Source: CAZAQS01 sp046485135
Lineage (GTDB): Bacteria > Chloroflexota > Anaerolineae > Anaerolineales > UBA4823
NCBI GenBank assembly: GCA_046485135.1
Contig: JAWOHN010000142.1
Location: 1 to 23,957 of the forward strand
Length of the DNA stretch: 23,957 bases
Reading direction: 5' to 3'
This document shows positions 1 through 6,240 of the stretch, one piece after another; within the stretch, counting starts at the first letter, position 1, and every line of letters starts with the position of its first letter. The notes under the pieces were generated by a model. It had not been told where the DNA came from and did no database searches. It saw only the letters and a program-made list of their open reading frames with translations. Both the position numbers and the translations under genes were made by a program.

Positions 1-807
1 TGGGAAAAACTGCTGCGCTGCCTGGCAGAAGGGCGCTGGGACCACCAAAAAGATTGCCCCCGCCGGGCAGACCCTGAAGCTTCCAACCGGATCGACCTAT
101 CGATCGAGGAGGCCTTCATCGAGGATGCAGGAGAATGGGAAACGCGCCTCAAAGAAGCCGCACTCAGACAGGGATTGCAGGATGAATCCCAGCCGGTCCG
201 CTGGACCAGCGCGTATTTGCTGGGCTTGCGCGGCCAGCTCAATAGGGTCCCCGTCCTGTCCGAGATGATCGATTACGGGTCGCTCGAATGGCAGTTGCGG
301 GCGATCAAAGCCTTGGTCCGCTTGGACCATCAGGAATGCGGACCGCCCCTGATAAGCGCCCTGGCCCAGGGCAGAGACCTGCTGCACCGGGAAGCGTTGC
401 GCGCCCTGAGCAGCCTGGGCGAGAAGGCCAGGCTCGGCTGGGTATCTGCCCTCAACCACCCCGATAGCCATATCCGCTGGCACGCCGCCCGTGGTCTGGG
501 TCAGATCGGAGATGCCTCCTCGATCCATATCCTGGCGGAAGGCTTGCTTGACCCCAACCACGCCGTCCGTTGGGCCACCGCCGATCTATTAGGATACCTG
601 GGCGAGGTGTCGGTCCCGGCTGTGCTCAAGCTCATCATCCATCAGCCCCTGGCTGAACAATTCAGGCAAGCTGCCTATCACGCCCTGAATAGTATCACCG
701 ACCAGGACCTTCAAGACCGCTTGGAGCCGCTGATAAAGGCCTTGCGCAGCCCCACAGCCAGGTTGGAGGCCCCTGCTGCAGCACAGCGCATACTGGCTGA
801 ATGGTAA
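1..807 (+). CDS. HEAT-repeat protein, 3' part (5' end outside window)
   Basis: The reading frame is open from base 1 to the TAA at 805-807, giving 268 visible residues, so the gene starts upstream of the window. The visible part is a run of helical pairs of HEAT/PBS-lyase type: segments with the pattern 'D..VRW.AA..LG.IGD...I..L...L.D' recur about every 31 residues (for example 'HIRWHAARGLGQIGD' followed by 'AVRWATADLLGYLGE'). HEAT repeats form curved solenoids that bind proteins; some bacterial members are phycobilin-lyase-like, but nothing here supports an enzymatic role. An internal TTG at 175 is an unlikely start because the upstream codons continue the frame with ordinary composition. 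The function is unknown beyond a scaffold or binding role. Confidence 0.8.
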   Translation, partial: WEKLLRCLAEGRWDHQKDCPRRADPEASNRIDLSIEEAFIEDAGEWETRLKEAALRQGLQDESQPVRWTSAYLLGLRGQLNRVPVLSEMIDYGSLEWQLRAIKALVRLDHQECGPPLISALAQGRDLLHREALRALSSLGEKARLGWVSALNHPDSHIRWHAARGLGQIGDASSIHILAEGLLDPNHAVRWATADLLGYLGEVSVPAVLKLIIHQPLAEQFRQAAYHALNSITDQDLQDRLEPLIKALRSPTARLEAPAAAQRILAEW

Positions 808-847
808 ATAGTTGTCCCTGAAAAATTAGGAATATGAGGAGGTAAAC

Positions 848-1045
848 ATGTCACGGATTGAAGATACGATACGTTGTGATGGTTGTGGCGTCGAAATCCT
901 GGGTTCCCCGCTGGTGGTGGCCGGCTATGATTACTGCTGCCAGGATTGCCGGGACGGTCTGGAATGTGACTGCGCCCAAAGAGCAGAATTAGAGGATGAG
1001 CTATTTGAAGTCGAAAGCTCCAGCCCTTCCGGACTATATTACTAA
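848..1045 (+). CDS. small Cys-rich zinc-ribbon/metallothionein-like protein
   Basis: This 65-residue protein has a strong Shine-Dalgarno sequence (GAGGAGGT) just before the ATG. It has seven cysteines: C10 and C13 (CxxC), C30, C31 and C34 (CCxxC), and C40 and C42 (CxC). The arrangement 'C..CG...YDYCC..C..G.EC.C' recalls zinc-ribbon or bacterial metallothionein-type metal-binding proteins, in which 'YC...C..G' followed by CxC is typical. The C-terminal 20 residues are acidic and probably disordered. I infer metal binding, not a defined function. It lies 40 bp after the HEAT-repeat gene on the same strand and may share its transcript. The structured element at 1048-1165 begins right after its stop codon. 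Confidence 0.7.
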   Translation: MSRIEDTIRCDGCGVEILGSPLVVAGYDYCCQDCRDGLECDCAQRAELEDELFEVESSSPSGLYY

Positions 1046-1047
1046 TC

Positions 1048-1165
1048 GTGACTGCTCAGCCTACTGGAATATATTTCCGAAAAACAGGTGCGCAGGGGGT
1101 GTATACTCCTTTGCACACCTGTTTTTCGGGGTTTACCTTGCGTAAACTTGTGCCTGAGCAGTCAC
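1048..1165. repeat. 118-bp nested inverted-repeat element (MITE-like or structured RNA)
   Basis: Perfect 12-bp terminal inverted repeats, GTGACTGCTCAG at 1048-1059 and CTGAGCAGTCAC at 1154-1165, enclose two further hairpins. The larger has a perfect 14-bp stem (CCGAAAAACAGGTG at 1077-1090 with its complement at 1116-1129) that continues inward after one mismatch. The smaller is a 6-bp stem (GTTTAC 1131-1136, GTAAAC 1142-1147). Folded as one strand this gives a three-way junction. The large hairpin could also serve as a terminator for the gene before it. No clear target-site duplication flanks the element. It could be a miniature inverted-repeat element, a dispersed intergenic repeat or a structured RNA. 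Confidence 0.75.
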
Positions 1166-1214
1166 TAAAGGTCAATAAATTCGAAAGGGATCTTATGCCC
1201 CGGCGGAGGAAAAG

Positions 1215-1577
1215 ATGAAGCCAACAATCGAGCGCACAAAGTTTGGATCTATCACGATTGCTGGGAAAGAGTTCGATTTTGATGTGCTGATTCGTTTAGA
1301 CGGTACGGTTGCCAAACGGAAGAAAAAATTATCCAAAGAGATCTATGGCACATCTCACACCCTTTCGCTGCCTGAAGTAAAGCTTGTTTATGAAAAAGAG
1401 GCGCAGCAATTGATCGTTGGCTCCGGGCAATACGGCATGGTCCAGCTTTCAGACGAGGCAGCCAAATACCTTAAGAACAAAGACTGTCGAGTCCTGTTGC
1501 TGCCCACCCCCCAGGCGATAAAGGCCTGGAACAAAGCCAAAGGCCGGGTGATCGGCCTGTTCCATATAACCTGTTGA
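1215..1577 (+). CDS. Mth938-like domain protein
   Basis: This 120-residue protein matches the Mth938/AAMDC/NDUFAF3-like fold as I know it. It begins with 'FGSITIAGKEFDFDVLI', contains 'IYGTSHTLSLPEV', then a central 'LIVGSGQYGMVQLS', and ends in a segment of the type 'TPQAIKAWNK...RVIGLFHITC'. Family members are small single-domain proteins, often about 110-125 residues, with no firmly established bacterial role. The ATG at 1215 follows a purine-rich GGAGGAAAAG and fits the family's usual N-terminus. The stop codon overlaps the first possible start of the next gene, and the two are probably co-transcribed. Confidence 0.85.
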   Translation: MKPTIERTKFGSITIAGKEFDFDVLIRLDGTVAKRKKKLSKEIYGTSHTLSLPEVKLVYEKEAQQLIVGSGQYGMVQLSDEAAKYLKNKDCRVLLLPTPQAIKAWNKAKGRVIGLFHITC

Positions 1578-1597
1578 GCAGATTGGGAGAAAATGAC

Positions 1598-1858
1598 ATG
1601 GACATCCTGATTGGTCACGTTACCCACTATTACAACCGCATTGGGGTGGCGGTCATTGAGGTCAGTGATGAGTTGAATATCGGAGATACCATCCTCCTTC
1701 TGGGGCACACCACCGATTTCACTCAAACCGTTGCATCAATGGAGATCAACCACCAGCGGGTCCTGCAGGTGGGAGCAGGACAAGAAGTAGCCATCAAGAT
1801 AGATGAGCCGGTCAGAAAATTGGACCAGGTGTACAAAGTGGTTGATGACGGCGAATAG
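1598..1858 (+). CDS. translation elongation factor-like small protein
   Basis: This is an 86-residue protein if translation starts at the ATG at 1598; a TTG in frame at 1574 would add eight residues and overlap the previous stop. I prefer 1598 because the family begins with 'M..LIG.VTHYY..IGVAV.E' and a GGGAGA sequence lies upstream. The core 'L.IGDTI...GHTTDFTQ.V.SM.I.H' and the closing 'EPVR..D.VYKV' match the small 'translation elongation factor-like' family, an isolated EF-Tu domain-2-like beta barrel, often found near U32 peptidases. The protein has no GTPase domain. Its role is unknown; it may bind RNA or a partner. It is likely in one operon with the Mth938-like gene. Confidence 0.8.
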   Translation: MDILIGHVTHYYNRIGVAVIEVSDELNIGDTILLLGHTTDFTQTVASMEINHQRVLQVGAGQEVAIKIDEPVRKLDQVYKVVDDGE

Positions 1859-1921
1859 AACTGGTTCTTAGAAAACCCGTTGTGGGTACGTTCGTCAGGT
1901 CTTGATATGACATACAACATA

Positions 1922-1949
1922 ATGACAAGGGGGAAATGGGGCCTATAAT
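1922..1949 (+). promoter_or_regulatory. sigma70-type promoter of arsR-sufCB
   Basis: There is a perfect -10 element TATAAT at 1944-1949 and a near-consensus -35 ATGACA at 1922-1927, separated by 16 bp. The predicted transcription start, near 1956, falls inside the dyad at 1951-1970, so a protein bound there would block initiation. Confidence 0.7.
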
Positions 1950-1950
1950 C

Positions 1951-1970
1951 ATATTCAGTAGGCTGAATAT
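1951..1970. promoter_or_regulatory. probable ArsR operator (8-4-8 dyad)
   Basis: The dyad is ATATTCAG-TAGG-CTGAATAT, with perfect 8-bp arms, centred about 30 bp upstream of the arsR start and directly after the -10 element. AT-rich TTCA...TGAA dyads are the usual type of ArsR/SmtB operator. Autoregulation of the operon is inferred from position and symmetry. Confidence 0.65.
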
Positions 1971-1991
1971 ACCGTTGGAAAATGGATTAAG

Positions 1992-2336
1992 ATGGAACAA
2001 TACAAACAGCAAGCGACAATCTTCAAGGCGTTGATGCATCCAGCCCGCCTGGCTATTTTGGATATCCTGCGGGTGGACGAGGCCTGTGTATGCCATATGG
2101 AGGCGCTATTGGGCTACCGGCAGGCCTACATCTCCCAACACCTGGCTGTCCTGCGTGAAGCCGGTCTGGTCCAGGATCGCCGGGATGGCTGGAACGTCTA
2201 TTACCAGGTGACAGGACCGGACATCTTTGCTTTACTGGACACCTCTGCCACTTTAGCGGGCATATCCATTTCAAGGCCAAGGGTCGCGCCGCCTGCGCAG
2301 AATTGTCCTTGCCCGAAATGCAATTGCGGATCGTAA
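1992..2336 (+). CDS. ArsR/SmtB-family regulator with C-terminal Cys cluster
   Basis: This 114-residue winged-helix regulator carries the family signature: 'FKALMHPARLAILDIL' (residues 11-26), the helix-turn-helix 'QAYISQHLAVLREAGLV' (44-60) and the wing 'DRRDGWNVYYQV' (62-73). Cys32 and Cys34 sit in 'ACVCHME', the alpha-3 position at which ArsR proteins often bind metals. The tail is unusual: 'NCPCPKCNCGS' supplies Cys105, 107, 110 and 112. Six cysteines next to an Fe-S assembly operon suggest sensing of metal or Fe-S status, by analogy with other Fe-S regulators of suf operons; this is inference. The gene leads the operon, 72 bp before sufC, behind a promoter with an operator-like dyad. Confidence 0.9.
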   Translation: MEQYKQQATIFKALMHPARLAILDILRVDEACVCHMEALLGYRQAYISQHLAVLREAGLVQDRRDGWNVYYQVTGPDIFALLDTSATLAGISISRPRVAPPAQNCPCPKCNCGS

Positions 2337-2408
2337 AATTGCATCTCGAAACAAGAAAAACTAAATCTCTAGTCCTACACAAAACCAGGCCTTGAAAGGT
2401 AATTATCA

Positions 2409-3221
2409 GTGACAGACGCACTTCTCCAAATCAAAAACCTGTGTTTAGAACGTGATGGTCGCCAGGTCTTGCGTGACGTAAATCTGGAGCTATACCCCGG
2501 GCAGGTTCATACCTTGATGGGGCTGAACGGGTCGGGGAAATCTTCGCTCGCTTACACCATCATGGGTTGTGAAGGATACACACCGTCCGCCGGGCAGATC
2601 CTGTTTGAAGGCCAGGAGCTGAATGGGCTTTCCATAGTAGAGCGGGCGCGCCGGGGCGTCACGCTGGCCTGGCAAGAACCGGCTCGCTTTGAGGGCATCC
2701 CGGTTGGCAAATACGTAGGCGTCGGCATGAAAACCCCCAACCGGGATCATGTAGTTGCCGCTTTGGACGCCGTCTCTCTGCCGGCTAAGTTCTATGGCTA
2801 CCGTTCAACCGACCAATCCCTTTCCGGTGGAGAACGCAAGCGGATCGAGCTGGCTTCGGTCTACGCCATGCATCCCCGCCTGGCTATCCTGGATGAGCCC
2901 GATTCCGGCATTGATGTCCTGACCCTGGGCGATATCGGTGTATTGATCCGCCGCATGGCTGCTGAAGGCTGCGCGGTGCTGCTCATTACCCACAACGATG
3001 AGCTGGTCTCCGTTTCGGACATGGCCTCGATCATGTGCGCCGGCTCGATCATTTTCAGCGGCTCGCCGCTGGAGGCGCACCAATATTTCACCCAACGCTG
3101 CATGACCCACTACGAATCGCTGGGCGCACAGCCCTGGAATGAAGCAGATCCTCAGGTACAAGCAGCATATGCCAGTAACGGTGTCCCACGTACCAATGTC
3201 CAGGGTGAAGGAGTTCGTTAA
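2409..3221 (+). CDS. sufC: SufC-like Fe-S assembly ATPase (SmsC-type)
   Basis: This 270-residue ABC-type ATPase starts at GTG 2409 after an AAAGGT ribosome-binding site. All motifs are present: Walker A GLNGSGKS (38-45), Q-loop Gln89 in 'AWQEPARF', signature LSGGE (138-142), Walker B 'LAILDE' (158-163) followed by 'PDSGID', and the H-loop His195 ('ITHN'). SufC works in the cytoplasm with SufB/SufD to build Fe-S clusters and is not a transporter subunit. The absence of sufS, sufD, sufU or sufE beside it, with only a single SufB-like partner, matches the two-gene SufBC-type minimal systems (SMS) of archaea and anaerobic bacteria. The C-terminal ~20 residues look disordered. Confidence 0.9.
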   Translation: MTDALLQIKNLCLERDGRQVLRDVNLELYPGQVHTLMGLNGSGKSSLAYTIMGCEGYTPSAGQILFEGQELNGLSIVERARRGVTLAWQEPARFEGIPVGKYVGVGMKTPNRDHVVAALDAVSLPAKFYGYRSTDQSLSGGERKRIELASVYAMHPRLAILDEPDSGIDVLTLGDIGVLIRRMAAEGCAVLLITHNDELVSVSDMASIMCAGSIIFSGSPLEAHQYFTQRCMTHYESLGAQPWNEADPQVQAAYASNGVPRTNVQGEGVR

Positions 3222-3223
3222 TT

Positions 3224-4210
3224 ATGGCGACAACTGCTGCACGAAAACATGCCTCCGGGCAGCGCCCCGGCTGGGCAGGTGAGCTGAGCGATATGCTGGA
3301 TGCCTACAGCCAGGCTGGCGGCGATCCTGAGGCTTTACAGCTTCCGGACGTGGCCACGTTGGTGGTAAGCGCCAACCAGGTTTTGACTTCCCACGAGGTT
3401 CCCGGAATTCATTTTGTGGCTGAACCGCTCGAGCATGGGGTAAAAGCCAAGATCACCGTCGAGCCAGGCGCCCACATCGATAAAACCGTGCACCTGTGTT
3501 TTGGGGTAATCCCGGCAGAAGGCCTGCAGGAGATCATTGCTGATTATGATATCGGCGCAGGCGCCCAGGTGAACTTCCTGGCCCACTGCTCTTTCCCCAA
3601 TGCAGTAAAAGTGCAGCATTTGATGCAGGCGCGCATCCACATAGGGGAGGGCGCCAGCATGAGTTATACCGAGGAACACTATCACGGGCCTCACGGCGGC
3701 ATCGAAGTCCGCCCGCATGCCGAAGTCACTGTTGCTGAAAACGGCCGTTTTGTCACCACCTTCAGCCTGACCCGCGGCCGGGTAGGCCTGATCGACCTGG
3801 ACTACCTGGTGCATGTGGCTGAGGGGGGCCTTGCCGAGATGACCACCAAAGCCTACGGCTCTCAAGACGATCATATCACCGTCCGTGAGGTGGTCCATTT
3901 GGATGGCCCCCAAGCGCGCGGCTTGACCAAAACGCGCGTGGCGGTGCGCAACCAGGCTGTCAGTGAGATCTATACAGCCATGGAGGGCAACGCTCCCGGA
4001 GCGCGCGGGCATATGGACTGCACCGAGATCGTTCGAGATCAGGCCGAGGCGCGCAACACCCCCCTGGTGATCGTGCGCGACGATAAGGCCCAGGTCACCC
4101 ACGAAGCTGCCATCGGCAGTGTCAACCGCAAAGAGCTGGAATCCTTGCTGGCCAGAGGCCTGGACGAAGATGACGCCGTGGACCTGATCATCCGCGGCAT
4201 GATCCGTTAG
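3224..4210 (+). CDS. sufB: SufB/SufD-family Fe-S scaffold protein (SmsB-type)
   Basis: This 328-residue protein starts 2 bp after the sufC stop, with AAGGAG upstream, so the two are translationally linked. It is shorter than classical SufB (about 480-500 residues) and has the beta-helix core and C-terminal domain of the SufB/SufD family: 'VRNQAVSEIYTAMEGNAPGARGHMDC' and 'PLVIVRDDKAQVTHEAAIGSV', ending in 'RGLDEDDAVDLIIRGMI'. Cys266 and His293 sit where the cluster-assembly Cys and His of this family are expected. As the only scaffold gene present it would form a homodimer with two SufC subunits. Together the genes provide minimal Fe-S cluster assembly, which fits the many Fe-S proteins encoded further along the window. 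Confidence 0.88.
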   Translation: MATTAARKHASGQRPGWAGELSDMLDAYSQAGGDPEALQLPDVATLVVSANQVLTSHEVPGIHFVAEPLEHGVKAKITVEPGAHIDKTVHLCFGVIPAEGLQEIIADYDIGAGAQVNFLAHCSFPNAVKVQHLMQARIHIGEGASMSYTEEHYHGPHGGIEVRPHAEVTVAENGRFVTTFSLTRGRVGLIDLDYLVHVAEGGLAEMTTKAYGSQDDHITVREVVHLDGPQARGLTKTRVAVRNQAVSEIYTAMEGNAPGARGHMDCTEIVRDQAEARNTPLVIVRDDKAQVTHEAAIGSVNRKELESLLARGLDEDDAVDLIIRGMIR

Positions 4211-4227
4211 CGGGATATTTAATTCAC

Positions 4228-4259
4228 ATGGGAGCATTGGGCATGCCCAATGCTCCCAT
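4228..4259. terminator. perfect 32-bp palindrome, probable bidirectional terminator
   Basis: The left half is ATGGGAGCATTGGGCA and the right half is its exact reverse complement. It lies between the convergent ends of sufB (stop 4210) and the pterin methyltransferase (stop 4292). A CTCTTTTTCTT stretch follows on the + strand some 8 bp later; there is no immediate U-tract on either side, so termination efficiency is uncertain. Confidence 0.7.
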
Positions 4260-4291
4260 TCTCGCCTCTTTTTCTTCCAAGTACGTAAGCG

Positions 4292-5149
4292 CTACTTCGG
4301 CCGGGTCTCCTTGGGCAAAGAGCGGTAATAGCGGATATAGCGAGCAGCATAATCGTCCCGCCCGAGCAGCAGGTCCGCCGCACGGATAAAACCGGTCATT
4401 TTGGCCGGGTCGGTGATCAGGCAATTTGCCCCCGCGCCCATTGCCAGCACCAAAAAGGCCTGGTTGATCGTGGTCCGGTCTGGCAGGCCAAAAGAGATAT
4501 TGCTGGCGCCGAGGTTGATGTTCACGCCCAGCGCCTTGCGCAGCAGCTCTATGGTCCTCAAGGTGATCAAGCCGGCCTGGCTATCTGTGCCAACTGTCAT
4601 CACCAGGGGATCAATGATCACATCATCGCTGGGGATGCCGATTTTCGCCGCCCGTTCCAATATCTTTTCTGCAATAGCGATGCGATCTTCAACCCCCGTT
4701 GGAATGCCGCTGTCGTCCATGGTCAGCCCAATGACGGCTGCTCCGCGGTCCTTCACCAGAGGCAGCACGGCTTTTAAGCGCTCTTCTTCCCCGCTGACTG
4801 AATTGACCAAGGGCCGGCCCGGCGCGGCTGCCAGTCCGGCTGCCAGAGCTTGCGGGTTCGGAGAGTCCAGGCATAGAGGCACATCCACACACTCGGATAC
4901 AAACCGGACCACCTGCGTCATTAAGGCCACGTCGTCCATTCCGGGCACGCCCACGTTGATATCCAGGATATCCGCTCCGGCCGCTACCTGCTGGATAGCT
5001 AAATCGCGGATGTAATCGAAATCGCCATCCATCAGGGCTGCGGCCATTTTCTTGCGCCCGGTGGGGTTGATCTTCTCGCCGATGATTACCGCTGGGCCAT
5101 CACCTTCAATGCGAACTTCCTGATTATGGCTGCGTAAGATTGTCGTCAT
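4292..5149 (-). CDS. pterin-binding methyltransferase (methyltetrahydrofolate:corrinoid type)
   Basis: This 285-residue TIM-barrel protein of the DHPS-like pterin-binding family has 'GEKINPTGR' (24-32), 'ADILDINVG' (59-67), 'LCLDSPNP' (92-99), 'NSVSGE' (116-121), 'IDPLVMTVGTD' (179-189) and 'LGASNISFGLP' (213-223). These features fit the methyltetrahydrofolate:corrinoid methyltransferases (AcsE/MeTr-like and homologues acting with MttC-type proteins) rather than true dihydropteroate synthase, whose folP context is absent. It is expected to move a methyl group between tetrahydrofolate and the cobalt of the corrinoid protein encoded 5 bp upstream. Start ATG 5149 comes directly after the corrinoid gene's stop. 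The direction of transfer and the original methyl donor cannot be read from the sequence. Confidence 0.88.
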   Translation of the reverse strand: MTTILRSHNQEVRIEGDGPAVIIGEKINPTGRKKMAAALMDGDFDYIRDLAIQQVAAGADILDINVGVPGMDDVALMTQVVRFVSECVDVPLCLDSPNPQALAAGLAAAPGRPLVNSVSGEEERLKAVLPLVKDRGAAVIGLTMDDSGIPTGVEDRIAIAEKILERAAKIGIPSDDVIIDPLVMTVGTDSQAGLITLRTIELLRKALGVNINLGASNISFGLPDRTTINQAFLVLAMGAGANCLITDPAKMTGFIRAADLLLGRDDYAARYIRYYRSLPKETRPK

Positions 5150-5154
5150 GATGA

Positions 5155-5796
5155 TCAGTCAGCCAAGAAAAGGGATTTTGCCAATGAGACTGCCCGGCTG
5201 GCATCCGGGGAATAGCCATCCGCGCCGATCTGCTGGGCGTAACTGTCTGTCACCGGCGCGCCGCCAATAATCACTTTGACTCGCTCGCGCAGGCCAGCCT
5301 GGCGTAGGGCCTCAATGGTTGCTTTCATATTGGGCATGGTGGTCGTTAGCAGCGCGGACAAGGCCACGATATCAGCCTCCTGCTCCTGCAGAAAGGTCAC
5401 AAACTTCTCAGGCGAGACGTCTGTGCCCAGGTCATAAATTTCAAAGCCGGCCCCTTCTAACATCATGCATACCAGGTTTTTGCCAATATCGTGCAGGTCG
5501 CCTTTGACGGTGCCTGCCACGACTTTGCCGGCAGATTTGATATTGGCCTGCATCAGGTGCGGTTTGAGCACAGCCAGGCCGGCCTGCATGGAGCGGGCTG
5601 AGATCAACATCTCTGGGACGTAGTACTCCCCCTCTTCAAATAGTCGCCCAACCTCTGCCATGGCTGCAATCATCCCCTCGTTCAAAATCCTGGAAGCGTC
5701 GATGCCGGCGTCCAGTGCAGTCTGGACCTTTTGGGGGACGCCTTTGTTATCTCCGTTCAAAATGCCGTTGAAAAGTTCTTGCATGACCTGTTCCAT
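5155..5796 (-). CDS. corrinoid (B12-binding) methyltransferase protein
   Basis: I place the start at ATG 5796 (213 residues) because AAGGAG lies 10 bp upstream and the family begins with 'M.....L..GILNGD'; an open frame runs up to 5859 but lacks such a signal. The N-terminal helical domain (about 1-85, with 'GMIAAMAEVGRLFEEGEYYVPEML') is the B12-binding-2 cap. The C-terminal Rossmann domain carries the cobalt-ligating motif 'GDLHDIGKN' with His102, then 'DLGTDV', 'ALLTTTM' and 'IIGGAPV'. Proteins of this MtaC/MtbC/MttC class carry methyl groups between a substrate-specific methyltransferase and a pterin or CoM methyltransferase. The pterin enzyme follows at once in the same operon; no MttB/MtaB-type substrate enzyme is nearby. 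Confidence 0.92.
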   Translation of the reverse strand: MEQVMQELFNGILNGDNKGVPQKVQTALDAGIDASRILNEGMIAAMAEVGRLFEEGEYYVPEMLISARSMQAGLAVLKPHLMQANIKSAGKVVAGTVKGDLHDIGKNLVCMMLEGAGFEIYDLGTDVSPEKFVTFLQEQEADIVALSALLTTTMPNMKATIEALRQAGLRERVKVIIGGAPVTDSYAQQIGADGYSPDASRAVSLAKSLFLAD

Positions 5797-6001
5797 TTGT
5801 CTTGATTCTCCTTGTTGACAAAATTCGTTGAAGAGCGGCTTCTCAGCCTGGCAGAGCAATGATGGGGATTTTAATTCTGCACTGGCTTTTGCCTGAGAAT
5901 TTTCCTGAACGCTATCATACCGATAAATGGCTTTCTTGACCAGTAATTAATCTCACTATTCACAGGTTACGAATTCAACCTGGAGTCGCATTTGTCAGGG
6001 C

Positions 6002-6031
6002 TTCTTTAAGTCGTACACGCAACCCCAACCC
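6002..6031 (+). repeat. degenerate 30-bp dispersed repeat, copy 1
   Basis: This copy shares 25 of 30 positions with 11476-11505; the common core is AAGTCGTAC...CAACCCCA. Both copies are intergenic and in the same orientation. Two copies within 5.5 kb suggest a dispersed intergenic repeat of this genome. Confidence 0.55.
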
Positions 6032-6048
6032 ACTCTCGGCAGGGACAA

Positions 6049-6106
6049 AACGTCCCGCAGGTTCGATAAACTTAAGCCTGAAGGTACGTCGAACCTGCGG
6101 GACGTT
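6049..6106. repeat. perfect 18-bp inverted repeat, 22-nt loop
   Basis: AACGTCCCGCAGGTTCGA at 6049-6066 is matched exactly by its reverse complement at 6089-6106. The stem is strong and GC-rich, but there is no U-tract. It lies between two divergent genes, where no terminator is needed, so it is more likely a mobile or dispersed palindromic repeat than a terminator. Confidence 0.75.
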
Positions 6107-6240
6107 CATAACCAATTAACCTGAAGATCAATAACATCAGCGAGCTTTGCCGGCGCAACAGTTTGGTAAAATACTGAAGGATGAGAAACGTCGTTCTCAG
6201 TAAAATCTCAACCTTTTCATCTCCACAGGACACTTACTCC

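Larger units (their letters stand above)
5797..6240. other. intergenic stretch with repeats between divergent genes
   Basis: About 440 bp lie between the divergent corrinoid-protein and SAM-methyltransferase starts. The stretch holds the 18-bp inverted repeat at 6049-6106, one copy of a degenerate 30-bp repeat (6002-6031), a possible minus-strand -10 (TATGAT on the minus strand, 5914-5919) and a possible plus-strand -10 (TAAAAT, 6167-6172). No convincing -35 accompanies either. No convincing coding frame or riboswitch was seen. Confidence 0.5.

Noticed and set aside
1574..1597. TTG start for the elongation-factor-like protein
   Set aside because: The ATG at 1598 matches the family N-terminus; the TTG only adds eight unrelated residues.
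3335..4237. A 300-codon open frame opposite sufB
   Set aside because: It overlaps a clear SufB-family gene on the other strand, has no recognisable motif, and its start lies inside the palindromic terminator.
5881..5920. Minus-strand TTCTCAGGCAAAAG in the leader of the corrinoid gene, resembling the 3' part of a glycine riboswitch
   Set aside because: The other conserved parts (GGAGAG and the CCGAAGG segment) are not found upstream at the right distance, so a complete aptamer cannot be built.
5797..5920. Possible cobalamin riboswitch before the corrinoid protein gene
   Set aside because: No B12-box-like sequence or matching stems were seen in the leader.
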